Shown here piece after piece: positions 1-6,028 of a stretch of 8,167 bases of DNA. This stretch comes from Christensenella sp. UBA4379 (GTDB taxonomy: Bacteria; Bacillota; Clostridia; Christensenellales; Aristaeellaceae): positions 41,034 to 49,200 of the forward strand of contig DGRV01000065.1 in the NCBI GenBank assembly GCA_002391225.1. Direction: 5' to 3'. Within the stretch, counting starts at the first letter, position 1. The number at the start of each line of letters is the position of its first letter. The notes under the pieces were generated by a model that was given only the letters and a program-made list of their open reading frames with translations, was not told where the DNA came from and made no database searches. The position numbers and the translations under genes were made by a program.

Positions 1-1568
1 GGTACGATTCCGGCTCCATGCCCTTTGCCCAGTGGCACTATCCCTTCGAGCACAAAGAAGAGTTTGAGAAGCGCTACCCGGCCGACTTTATCTCCGAGGC
101 CATCGACCAGACCCGCGGGTGGTTCTACACCCTGCTGGCCATCAGCACCCTGCTGTTCGACGACGTGCCCTCCTTCAAAAACTGCCTGGTCATGGGCCAC
201 GTGCAGGACAAGGACGGCCGCAAGATGTCCAAGCACCTGGGCAACGTGGTGGACCCCTGGACGGTCCTCAACGAGCAGGGGGCGGACGCCATCCGCTGGT
301 ACTTCTATTCCGGCGCTCCGTGGCTGCCCTCCCGCTTCTCCGGAGAGATCGTCTCCGAGGTGCAGCGCAAGTTCATGGGCACCCTGTGGAACACCTACGC
401 CTTCTTCGTGATGTACGCAGACCTGGACAGCTTTGACCCCAAGGCCCATGACCTGCATTCCGTCAGCCTGACGCTGATGGACAAGTGGATCCTCTCCCGG
501 CTGAACACCCTGATCAAGACCGTGGACGAAAGCCTGAATACCTACGACGTGCTGGCCGCCTCCCGGGCCCTGACCGCCTTTGTGGACGAGCTATCCAACT
601 GGTACGTGCGCCGCGGCCGCGAGCGCTTCTGGGGCAAGGGCATGGAAGGCGAAAAGGAAGCCGCCTTCGTCACCCTCTACCACGTGCTGGTGACCCTGTC
701 CAAGCTGCTGGCTCCCTTTATCCCCTTCCTGTCTGAATCCATGTACCAGAACCTCGTCCGCACCCAGTATGAGGACGCCCCGGAAAGCGTGCATTTCTGC
801 GACTTCCCCCAGGCGGACGAGAGCATGATCGACCCGGATATCGAGCGCCAGATGGACGCCCTGCTCAAGGTCAAGCAGCTGGGCATGTCCTGCCGCAACC
901 TGGCCAACCTCAAGGTACGCCAGCCGCTGGCGACCCTGTACGTGGTCGGCGCGTCCTTTGGCAGCGAGTACGCCGGCCTGATCGAGGACGAGCTGAACGT
1001 TCGCCAGGTGGAGATCTCCGAAAAGGCGAACGACTTTGTTTCCTATCGCTTGAAGCCCCAGATGCGCACCCTGGGCCCGCGCTACGGAAAGCTGCTGGGC
1101 AAAATCGGGGCGCACCTGAAGGAAATGGACGGGGCCGCCGTGGTAGAGGCCTTTGAAAAGGGCGGCACTGTCTCCTTTGAGCTGGACGGCACGGAAGTGA
1201 CCCTGGCCCAGAGCGACGTGCTGGTGGAAACCGAGCAGAAGCCCGGCCTCATGGCCCAGAGCGAAGGCGGCGTCACCGTGGTGCTGGACACCAACCTGAC
1301 CGACGACCTGATCCTGGAGGGCTATGCCCGCGAGCTGATCAGCAAGGTGCAGACCCTGCGCAAGGAGTCCGGCCTGGAGCTGACCGACCGGATCCGCCTG
1401 ACCGTCGGCGGCAGCAAGAAGGTGGCCAAGGCCCTGAACGCCTGCCGCGAGATGATCCAGCGGGCCGTGCTGGCCGACGACCTGTCCGCCACCGAGACCG
1501 CGGACGATGCCGTCAAGGAAACCGACCTGAACGGCGAAAAGGTCACCCTCCGCGTGGAAAAGGTCTGA
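1..1568 (+). CDS. ileS: Isoleucyl-tRNA synthetase, C-terminal part (5' end outside window)
   Basis: This enzyme charges tRNA-Ile with isoleucine in the cytoplasm (class I synthetase). The frame is already open at base 3, where it reads YDSGSMPFAQWHYPFEH, the segment that follows the editing domain. The start therefore lies upstream, and the ATG at 18 is internal. The class I KMSKS signature appears as KMSKH (222-236), followed by LGNVVDPW. The anticodon-binding helical domain follows, with SNWYVRRGRERFWG around 594-636. The C-terminal third (from about 890) resembles the DUF5915 extension of eukaryote-like bacterial IleRS. I see no C-terminal four-cysteine zinc finger of the E. coli type. The stop is TGA at 1566-1568. 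The next gene starts 53 nt later with no terminator visible between, so co-transcription is plausible. Identity is near certain; assignment to the type 2 class is inferred from these features. Confidence 0.96.
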   Translation, partial: YDSGSMPFAQWHYPFEHKEEFEKRYPADFISEAIDQTRGWFYTLLAISTLLFDDVPSFKNCLVMGHVQDKDGRKMSKHLGNVVDPWTVLNEQGADAIRWYFYSGAPWLPSRFSGEIVSEVQRKFMGTLWNTYAFFVMYADLDSFDPKAHDLHSVSLTLMDKWILSRLNTLIKTVDESLNTYDVLAASRALTAFVDELSNWYVRRGRERFWGKGMEGEKEAAFVTLYHVLVTLSKLLAPFIPFLSESMYQNLVRTQYEDAPESVHFCDFPQADESMIDPDIERQMDALLKVKQLGMSCRNLANLKVRQPLATLYVVGASFGSEYAGLIEDELNVRQVEISEKANDFVSYRLKPQMRTLGPRYGKLLGKIGAHLKEMDGAAVVEAFEKGGTVSFELDGTEVTLAQSDVLVETEQKPGLMAQSEGGVTVVLDTNLTDDLILEGYARELISKVQTLRKESGLELTDRIRLTVGGSKKVAKALNACREMIQRAVLADDLSATETADDAVKETDLNGEKVTLRVEKV

Positions 1569-1621
1569 TCTCGCCTTTGATCCCCTGATTTCTCAACATA
1601 AACATCACCAAGGAGCCTTTC

Positions 1622-2488
1622 GTGTTTATCGCCTCTGACTGGCAGGACTTTGAAGTCCTGGACACCGGCAGCGGGGAAAAGCTGGAGCGCTGGGGAGACT
1701 ATCTCCTCGCCCGGCCCGACCCCCAGACCATCTGGCCCCCGGCCCTTCCCAAGGCCGAGTGGGCCCAGGCCCACGCCCATTACCGCCGCTCCGAAAGGGG
1801 CGGCGGGGCGTGGAGCTACCGCCGTTCCCTCCCGGAGGAATGGACCGTCGCCTACCGCGATCTGCGCTTTTTCGTCCGGCCGACCGGGTTCAAGCATACG
1901 GGCCTGTTCCCCGAGCAGGCCGTCAACTGGGACCGGATGCGGACGCTGATCGAGCAAAGGAACGGTCCCGTCCGGGTGCTGAACCTCTTTGGCTATACCG
2001 GCGGGGCGACGGCCGCCTGCGCCGCCTCCGGTGCCCACGTCACCCACGTGGACGCCGCCAAGGGCATGGTGCAGTGGGCCAAGCGCAACCGGGAGCTGTG
2101 CCAGCTTCCGGAGGACCGCTTCCGCTTTATCGTGGAGGACGCCATGGCCTTCGTTCAACGGGAGTACCGCCGGGAAAACCGCTATGACGCCATCCTCATG
2201 GACCCGCCCAGCTACGGGCGCGGCCCCTCCGGCGAAATCTGGAAGCTTGAAAACGAGCTCTATCCGCTGGTGTTCGCCTGCGCCAGGCTCCTGTCCGACC
2301 GTCCCCTGTTCTTCTTTATCAACAGCTATACCACCGGCCTGCAGCCCGCCGTGCTTTCCAACATCCTGGAAAAAACGGTCCAATCCCGCTTCGGCGGGCG
2401 CATCGATTCCCAGGAGGTCTGTCTGCCGGTCCGCTCCGGCGGCGTCCTGCCCTGCGGAGCGACAGGAAGATGGGAAAACAATGGATAA
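1622..2488 (+). CDS. Class I SAM-dependent methyltransferase, RlmI-like (PF10672 type)
   Basis: Probably an RNA methyltransferase related to the 23S rRNA m5C methyltransferases of the RlmI group; the exact target is unknown. The start is GTG at 1622, supported by AAGGAG at 1610-1615 with a 6-nt spacer. In the 288-residue product, SAM motif I is NLFGYTGG (121-128), the acidic residue that binds the ribose is D144 in HVDAAKGM, and the motif IV-like DPPSYGRG is at 194-201. A conserved-looking GVLPCGATGRW closes the fold (274-284). No N-terminal PUA domain as in E. coli RlmI is evident, so it is a short family member. Only four residues (ENNG) follow the domain before TAA at 2486-2488, and that stop codon lies inside the repeat at 2485-2589. 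The neighbours ileS and a pseudouridine synthase fit a role in translation or RNA modification. Family is secure; the substrate is inferred. Confidence 0.9.
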   Translation: MFIASDWQDFEVLDTGSGEKLERWGDYLLARPDPQTIWPPALPKAEWAQAHAHYRRSERGGGAWSYRRSLPEEWTVAYRDLRFFVRPTGFKHTGLFPEQAVNWDRMRTLIEQRNGPVRVLNLFGYTGGATAACAASGAHVTHVDAAKGMVQWAKRNRELCQLPEDRFRFIVEDAMAFVQREYRRENRYDAILMDPPSYGRGPSGEIWKLENELYPLVFACARLLSDRPLFFFINSYTTGLQPAVLSNILEKTVQSRFGGRIDSQEVCLPVRSGGVLPCGATGRWENNG

Positions 2489-2589
2489 TGCGTAATGCGT
2501 AATGCCCAATGCGTAATGCGCGCCTTCGGCGCGGAATGCCTTCCGATCACGACAAAAAATTACGCATTACGAATTACGCATTATGAATT
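2485..2589. repeat. Fold-back element of GTAATGC/ATTACGC repeats between two genes
   Basis: This element fills nearly all of the 116-nt gap between the methyltransferase and the pseudouridine synthase. The left arm (2485-2504) and right arm (2565-2584) are inverted copies that match at 19 of 20 positions. The left arm is built on a 7-nt GTAATGC unit. The right arm is a 14-nt direct repeat (2558-2571 and 2572-2585, differing at one base) with AATT starting a third unit. A 6-bp GC hairpin sits between the arms (2519-2524 with 2528-2533, loop TTC). The AT-rich repetitive arms differ sharply from the GC-rich genes around them. No open reading frame or transposase is present. It resembles small non-autonomous palindromic repeats, but I cannot name a family. 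The upstream gene's TAA lies in the left arm. Confidence 0.8.
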
Positions 2590-2604
2590 TCAAAGGGGTT
2601 TTTT

Positions 2605-3315
2605 ATGGAAAACGAAATAAACATCCTGTATGAAGACAACCACCTGCTGGTGGTGGTGAAGCCTGAAAACCTCCTGACCCAGGGGGACGCCACCGGCGAC
2701 CCGGACCTGCTTTCCCAGGTGCGAGGTTACGTGGAAGAAAAATATCAGAAGCCCGGCAAGGCGTATATCGGCCTGGTCCACCGGATGGACCGGCCGGTGG
2801 GCGGCCTGCTGGTCTTCGCCCGGACCAGCAAGGCGGCCGAGCGGCTTTCCAAACAGGTCCGGGAGCATGAGCTGTGCCGGGAATACGTCTGCGTCTGCGA
2901 GGGCAAAACGGAGCCCCGCTTCCGCCTGGTCAACTATCTGAAAAAGGACGAAAGCAAAAACATCGTGACCGTCGTCCCCGACCATCTGTTCCGGGAAGGC
3001 AAGCTGGCCATCCTGAACGGAATGACCGTGGCGGTGAAAAACGGGCGCAGCCTCTGCGCCATCCGCCTGGAGACCGGCCGCGCCCACCAGATCCGCGCGC
3101 AGATGTCCCACGCCGGCCATCCCCTGGTCGGCGACCACCGCTACGGAAACGGCCAGGGCAGCGAGCAGATCGCCCTGTACGGGATGCGGCTGTCCTTTGA
3201 GCACCCCACCACCCACCAGAAAATGACCTTCCTGGCCCCCGTGCCCGAAGGCGCTCAGTGGGAAGGCTTCGCCGGAGACCTGGAGGGGCTGTTAAGAAAG
3301 TGGCCGATGACGTAA
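2605..3315 (+). CDS. RluA-family pseudouridine synthase
   Basis: It converts specific uridines in rRNA or tRNA to pseudouridine; the target site cannot be told from sequence. The start ATG at 2605 follows AAAGGGG (2592-2598) with a T6 spacer. In the 236-residue product the catalytic motif is HRMDRPVGG (59-67), with nucleophile Asp62; RluA/RluC/RluD proteins usually read HRLDxxTSG or HRLDRPVGG. The conserved ETGRAHQIRAQ (156-166) and GHPLVGDHRYG (171-181) follow. There is no N-terminal S4 RNA-binding domain; the protein begins directly with the catalytic fold (ILYEDNHLLVVVKP, 7-20), like the short family members. TAA at 3313-3315 lies inside a perfect 14-bp palindrome. It sits between a methyltransferase and tgt, also RNA-modification genes, although repeats separate it from both. 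Family is secure; the specific symbol is not. Confidence 0.93.
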   Translation: MENEINILYEDNHLLVVVKPENLLTQGDATGDPDLLSQVRGYVEEKYQKPGKAYIGLVHRMDRPVGGLLVFARTSKAAERLSKQVREHELCREYVCVCEGKTEPRFRLVNYLKKDESKNIVTVVPDHLFREGKLAILNGMTVAVKNGRSLCAIRLETGRAHQIRAQMSHAGHPLVGDHRYGNGQGSEQIALYGMRLSFEHPTTHQKMTFLAPVPEGAQWEGFAGDLEGLLRKWPMT

Positions 3316-3342
3316 CCATTCAGTCATAGACTGAATGGTTAC
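3312..3342 (+). terminator. Perfect 14-bp palindrome over the pseudouridine synthase stop codon
   Basis: GTAACCATTCAGTC (3312-3325) and its exact reverse complement (3329-3342) are separated by the loop ATA. The TAA stop (3313-3315) is within the left arm. The stem ends in mixed sequence, CGCAAGGGGG, with no run of T on the plus strand, so it is not a classical intrinsic terminator. It could be a transcript-end stabiliser, a weak terminator together with the G/C hairpin just downstream (3348-3366), or the outer end of the repeat that begins at 3343. The structure is certain; the function is a guess. Confidence 0.5.
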
Positions 3343-3536
3343 CGCAAGGGGGTCTAACGACCCCCCTACGGAACCCCCCGACGGATTTGCCTCTCGCGTC
3401 TTCGACGCTCTCGGGCGGCAAATCCGCAAGGTACGCATTTTTGCTCCCGCAGGGCAAGCTCTGCTCCGCAAAAATGCTCCTCGCGGCGTACATGCCGCCG
3501 CTGCGGATTTCCATCAGGGGGAAGTCTCCCCCTGAT
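3343..3536 (+). repeat. Structured repeat, copy A (five hairpins), left of tgt
   Basis: This non-coding segment fills the gap before tgt and is homologous, in opposite orientation, to 4766-4957. It holds five hairpins in order. H1 pairs GGGGGTC with GACCCCC (3348-3354/3359-3365). H2 has a 10-bp stem (3382-3391/3417-3426) enclosing GCGTC-TTC-GACGC (3396-3408). H3 has a 10-bp stem (3435-3444/3468-3477) enclosing a second stem within 3449-3464. H4 is GCGGC/GCCGC (3483-3487/3494-3498). H5 is a 10-bp G/C-rich stem (3513-3522/3527-3536, loop AGTC). Matching to copy B starts at CGCAAGGGGG and runs to CTGCGGATTT (3501-3510). H5 keeps its shape and place but not its sequence. No protein-coding character is seen. 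Confidence 0.85.
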
Positions 3537-3603
3537 CACCCCTTCTGCAGAATTTCCGGCACATTCATGATGTCAGGAATACTGCACAGTCACAAGGAGT
3601 TTT

Positions 3604-4731
3604 ATGAGCCAATATTTTTCCTACGAACTGATCCACACCTGCGCGCAGTCCGGCGCGCGGCTGGGCGTTTTTCACACCCCCCACGGGGACATCCCCACCC
3701 CGATCTACATGCCCGTCGGCACCCAGGCCACCGTCAAGGCCATGACCAGCCAGGAGCTGGAAGAGATCGAGGCGCGGATCATCCTCGCCAACACCTACCA
3801 CCTGCATCTGCGGCCCGGGGAGAAGCTGGTGGAAAAGGCCGGCGGCCTGCACCGCTTCATGAACTGGAACCGCCCGATCCTCACCGACAGCGGCGGCTTC
3901 CAGGTGTTTTCCCTGGCGGGACTCCGGAAAATCACCGAGGAGGGGGCTGCCTTCCGCAGCCATCTGGACGGCAGCAGCCAGTTTATCTCCCCCGAAATCG
4001 CGATGGACATCCAGGAATCCCTGGGCAGCGACATCGCCATGGCCTTTGACATCTGCTCCGCCTACCCCTGCTCTAAAGAAGACGCGCGTGACGCCATGGA
4101 GCGCACCCACCGCTGGGCGAAGCGGTGCCAGGCCCACCACAGCCGGCCGGACCAGGCCCTCTTCGGCATCGTGCAGGGAGCCTTCGACCGGGACCTGCGC
4201 ATCGAAAGCGCCAAGACCCTGGCGGATATGGACATGATCGGCTACGGCATCGGCGGTCTGTCCGTGGGCGAGCCCAAGCCCATCATGTACGAAATGCTGG
4301 ACGCCTTCATGCCCTACATGCCGGCCAACAAGCCCCGCTATCTGATGGGCGTGGGCACGCCGGACTGCCTGGTGGAGGGCGTGCTGCGCGGGGTCGACAT
4401 GTTCGACTGCGTGCTGGCCACCCGCGTGGCCAGAAACGGCACGGTGCTGACCAAGAACGGCCGCATGGTGATCCGCAACGCGGTCTACGCGGAGGATTTC
4501 AACCCCATCCAGGACGACTGCGACTGTTACACCTGCCAGAACCACACCCGTGCCTACGTCCGCCACCTGCTCAAGGTCGGCGAAATCACCGGGGCGCGCC
4601 TGGCCACCATCCACAACCTGCGCTACCTGATCCGCCTGATGGAGGAAATCCGAGACGCCATCGCCCACGACCGTTTCCTCGATTTCCGCAGGGAATTCTA
4701 CGAGCGGTACGATATGAGCAGGAATTTCTGA
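3604..4731 (+). CDS. tgt: tRNA-guanine transglycosylase (queuine tRNA-ribosyltransferase)
   Basis: Bacterial Tgt swaps guanine 34 for preQ1 in tRNAs with GUN anticodons (Asp, Asn, His, Tyr), the committed step of queuosine formation on tRNA. ATG at 3604 follows AAGGAG (3594-3599). The 375-residue length is normal for the family. Expected catalytic residues are present: Asp95 in TDSGGFQ, Asp149 for base recognition, Gln191 in IVQG, GGLSVGE (217-223) and nucleophile Asp268 in DMFDCV. The zinc site is Cys306, Cys308, Cys311 and His337. Three motifs depart from the usual wording: FDICSAYP where FDEC-type is common, VQGA instead of VQGG, and CVLATR where CVLPTR is usual. The nucleophile and metal ligands are intact, so I expect an active enzyme. 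The gene stands alone between two inverted copies of a structured repeat; no other queuosine gene is in the window. Confidence 0.96.
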   Translation: MSQYFSYELIHTCAQSGARLGVFHTPHGDIPTPIYMPVGTQATVKAMTSQELEEIEARIILANTYHLHLRPGEKLVEKAGGLHRFMNWNRPILTDSGGFQVFSLAGLRKITEEGAAFRSHLDGSSQFISPEIAMDIQESLGSDIAMAFDICSAYPCSKEDARDAMERTHRWAKRCQAHHSRPDQALFGIVQGAFDRDLRIESAKTLADMDMIGYGIGGLSVGEPKPIMYEMLDAFMPYMPANKPRYLMGVGTPDCLVEGVLRGVDMFDCVLATRVARNGTVLTKNGRMVIRNAVYAEDFNPIQDDCDCYTCQNHTRAYVRHLLKVGEITGARLATIHNLRYLIRLMEEIRDAIAHDRFLDFRREFYERYDMSRNF

Positions 4732-4765
4732 CATCTGGACATCCAATAAAAAACTCCGGGAGGTT

Positions 4766-4791
4766 TGGAGGGGCCGCAGCCCCTCCATTTT
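4766..4791 (+). terminator. Intrinsic terminator of tgt
   Basis: A 9-bp G/C-rich stem (4766-4774 paired with 4779-4787, loop CGCA) is followed directly by TTTT (4788-4791). It lies 34 nt after the tgt stop and reads in the tgt direction. The same hairpin is the outermost stem (H5) of repeat copy B, so the repeat appears to supply the terminator. The T-run is short, so efficiency may be moderate. Confidence 0.7.
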
Positions 4792-4957
4792 AAATCCGCA
4801 GCGGCGGCATGTACGTCGCGAGGAGTATTTTTGCGAAGCAGGCTTGACCTGCGGGAGCAAAAATAAATTCCTTGCGCCTTTGCCGCCCGGGAGCGTCGAA
4901 GACGCGAGAGGCAAAGGCGTAGGGGGTTCCCGCAAGGGGGACAGAGTCCCCCTTGCG
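4766..4957 (-). repeat. Structured repeat, copy B, inverted, right of tgt
   Basis: Read on the minus strand this matches copy A at 3343-3536. By hand alignment the central 129 nt (3382-3510 against 4919-4792) differ at about 14 positions including one gap. H1 is a perfect 12-bp stem (4931-4942/4946-4957, loop AGA). H2 is a 10-bp stem (4875-4884/4910-4919) in which two base pairs differ from copy A on both sides. H3 is an 8-bp stem (4827-4834/4857-4864) enclosing GCAGG/CCTGC. The H4 region is at 4803-4818, with one pair lost compared with copy A. H5 is at 4766-4787. It takes up most of the 344-nt gap between tgt and the binding-protein gene. No coding frame is credible, although the frame of the next gene stays open back to 4953. 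Confidence 0.85.
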
Positions 4958-5002
4958 AGGGCTTCATAAACAGAGAAAAAACAACGCATTTCCTCCGGTT
5001 CA

Positions 5003-5011
5003 TGTTATACT
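5003..5011 (+). promoter_or_regulatory. Extended -10 promoter for the ABC transporter operon
   Basis: TGT-TATACT gives a TGn extension plus a -10 hexamer matching TATAAT at five of six positions. No convincing TTGACA-like -35 is found 16-18 nt upstream, which suits an extended -10 promoter. It lies between repeat copy B and the binding-protein start, leaving a leader of roughly 60 nt. No riboswitch or strong attenuator is visible in that leader. Confidence 0.5.
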
Positions 5012-5060
5012 GTTGCTTACGGAAGATCAGTCTTTTTCCGACAGAGAACAGAACCGCTTG

Positions 5061-5067
5061 AGGAGGT
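5061..5067 (+). promoter_or_regulatory. Ribosome binding site deciding the binding-protein start
   Basis: AGGAGGT sits 8 nt before ATG 5076, ideal spacing. A nearer ATG at 5068 is only 1 nt away and reads Met-Asn-stop, so it is not the start. The reading frame stays open upstream to 4953, but that stretch is repeat and promoter sequence. Confidence 0.85.
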
Positions 5068-5075
5068 ATGAATTG

Positions 5076-5912
5076 ATGAAAAAAATGGCTGCCATGATGA
5101 TGGTATTCATGCTGCTTTTCGTTTCCGCCGCCTATGCCGAGGGAACGATCCCCGGCCTGGAGGACGGGGTGCTGACCGTCGCGATGGAATGCGCCTACGC
5201 TCCCTATAACTGGGCCCAGCCCGACAACGCCAACGACGCCGTGCCAATCAAGGATTCCCTTTTGTATGCCAACGGCTACGACGTGATGACCGCCAAGGCG
5301 ATCTGCGAGGCCAACGGCTGGCAGCTCGAAATCATGCAGCTGGACTGGGATTCCCTGATTCCGGCGGTGCAGAGCGGCGTCTGCGACGCGGTCATCGCCG
5401 GCCAGAGCATGACCTCCGAGCGGATGGAAGCGGTGGATTTCGCCGGCCCCTATCTGTACGCCAGCATCGTCTGCCTGGCCCGGAAGGACAGCAAGTTTGC
5501 CCAGGCCAAGGGCATTTCCGACCTGGCCGGCGGCAGCTGCACCAGCCAGAGCGGCACCATCTGGTATGATTCCTGCCTGCCCCAGATTCCCAATGCCCAG
5601 ATCGGCATGCCCGCGGAATCCGCTCCGGCGATGCTGATGGCCGTCGCCTCCGGCACGGTTGATTTTGTCTGCACCGACATGCCCACTGCCCAGGGCGCGC
5701 TGATCGCCTATCCCGACCTGGTGATCCTGGACTTCTCCGGCACCGAGGATGATTTCAAGGTTTCCGACGAGGAAATCAACATCGGCATCTCCGTGCTCAA
5801 GGGCAACACCGCCCTGGTGGACGCCATCAACAGCTATCTGAAGGACAAAACCGCCGATGATTTCAACGCCCTCATGGCGGAAGCGATCAAGATTCAGCCG
5901 CTGAGCGAATAA
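5076..5912 (+). CDS. Amino acid ABC transporter substrate-binding protein (SBP_bac_3 family)
   Basis: An extracytoplasmic receptor that would capture a polar amino acid and deliver it to the permease encoded next. The 278-residue precursor starts with a signal peptide: MKK, a Met-rich hydrophobic stretch, then an AYA cleavage site (19-21). There is no lipobox cysteine. Ligand-site features seen by comparison with GlnH and HisJ are Glu38 in MECAYAPYNW (Asp in GlnH), Trp91 in LDWDSLIPA, Arg116 in SMTSER (the arginine that holds the ligand alpha-carboxylate) and Asp201 in CTDMP (contacts the alpha-amino group). An insertion around 48-66 lengthens the first loop compared with GlnH, as in many clostridial relatives. 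Family and an amino-acid-type ligand are well supported; the specific amino acid cannot be told. The missing lipid anchor is unusual for a Gram-positive cell. Confidence 0.92.
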   Translation: MKKMAAMMMVFMLLFVSAAYAEGTIPGLEDGVLTVAMECAYAPYNWAQPDNANDAVPIKDSLLYANGYDVMTAKAICEANGWQLEIMQLDWDSLIPAVQSGVCDAVIAGQSMTSERMEAVDFAGPYLYASIVCLARKDSKFAQAKGISDLAGGSCTSQSGTIWYDSCLPQIPNAQIGMPAESAPAMLMAVASGTVDFVCTDMPTAQGALIAYPDLVILDFSGTEDDFKVSDEEINIGISVLKGNTALVDAINSYLKDKTADDFNALMAEAIKIQPLSE

Positions 5913-5928
5913 ATCCTCAGCCCCTTTC

Positions 5929-6003
5929 AGCAGACAGCGGACAGCGGATCCGGTCTTTCTCATCGACCACATCCGTTTGACTGCTGTCTGCTTGCTTCTT
6001 TTT
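5929..6003 (+). terminator. Terminator-like hairpin between binding-protein and permease genes
   Basis: AGCAGACAGC (5929-5938) pairs exactly with GCTGTCTGCT (5983-5992), and two further inner pairs (one G-U) make 12 bp. Smaller nested pairings (5945-5949 with 5971-5975, 5952-5955 with 5965-5968) lie in the long loop. A TTCTTTTT tract follows at 5996-6003. It is inside the operon, so partial termination or mRNA 3'-end protection could give more binding protein than permease. The repeated ACAGCGG (5934-5940, 5941-5947) suggests it may derive from a dispersed repeat. Confidence 0.6.
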
Positions 6004-6028
6004 GCAGCCTTCCCCGGAAACGATCGAC

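Noticed and set aside
1322..2509. 395-codon minus-strand open frame opposite ileS and the methyltransferase
   Set aside because: The translation has no recognisable domain and is rich in Gly, Ala, Val and Pro, as expected from the antisense of GC-rich genes. Both plus-strand genes beneath it have intact family motifs.
2485..2589. CRISPR array suggested by the regular 14-nt repeats
   Set aside because: The units are far too short, are contiguous without spacers, and occur as inverted arms. No cas genes are present.
3343..3536. Repeat copy A as a riboswitch or T-box leader of tgt
   Set aside because: A preQ1 riboswitch would be plausible before a queuosine gene, but I see no preQ1 aptamer, and the same element lies inverted downstream of tgt. 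A tgt-specific control element is therefore unlikely.
3387..4049. 220-codon plus-strand frame running from repeat copy A into tgt
   Set aside because: It crosses hairpins and overlaps tgt out of frame. The product is low-complexity, rich in Pro, Arg and His, without any domain.
3565..4989. 474-codon minus-strand open frame opposite tgt
   Set aside because: It is the shadow of tgt, extended through repeat copy B. There is no family motif, and the composition is dominated by His, Val, Gly and Ala.
4953..5075. Upstream in-frame extension of the binding protein to an ATG at 4953
   Set aside because: It would put 41 residues of repeat and leader sequence before a textbook signal peptide, and it lacks the AGGAGGT that precedes 5076.
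5068..5076. Two-codon open frame ATG-AAT-TGA overlapping the binding-protein start
   Set aside because: Its ATG is 1 nt from the Shine-Dalgarno, too close for initiation. I take it as chance.
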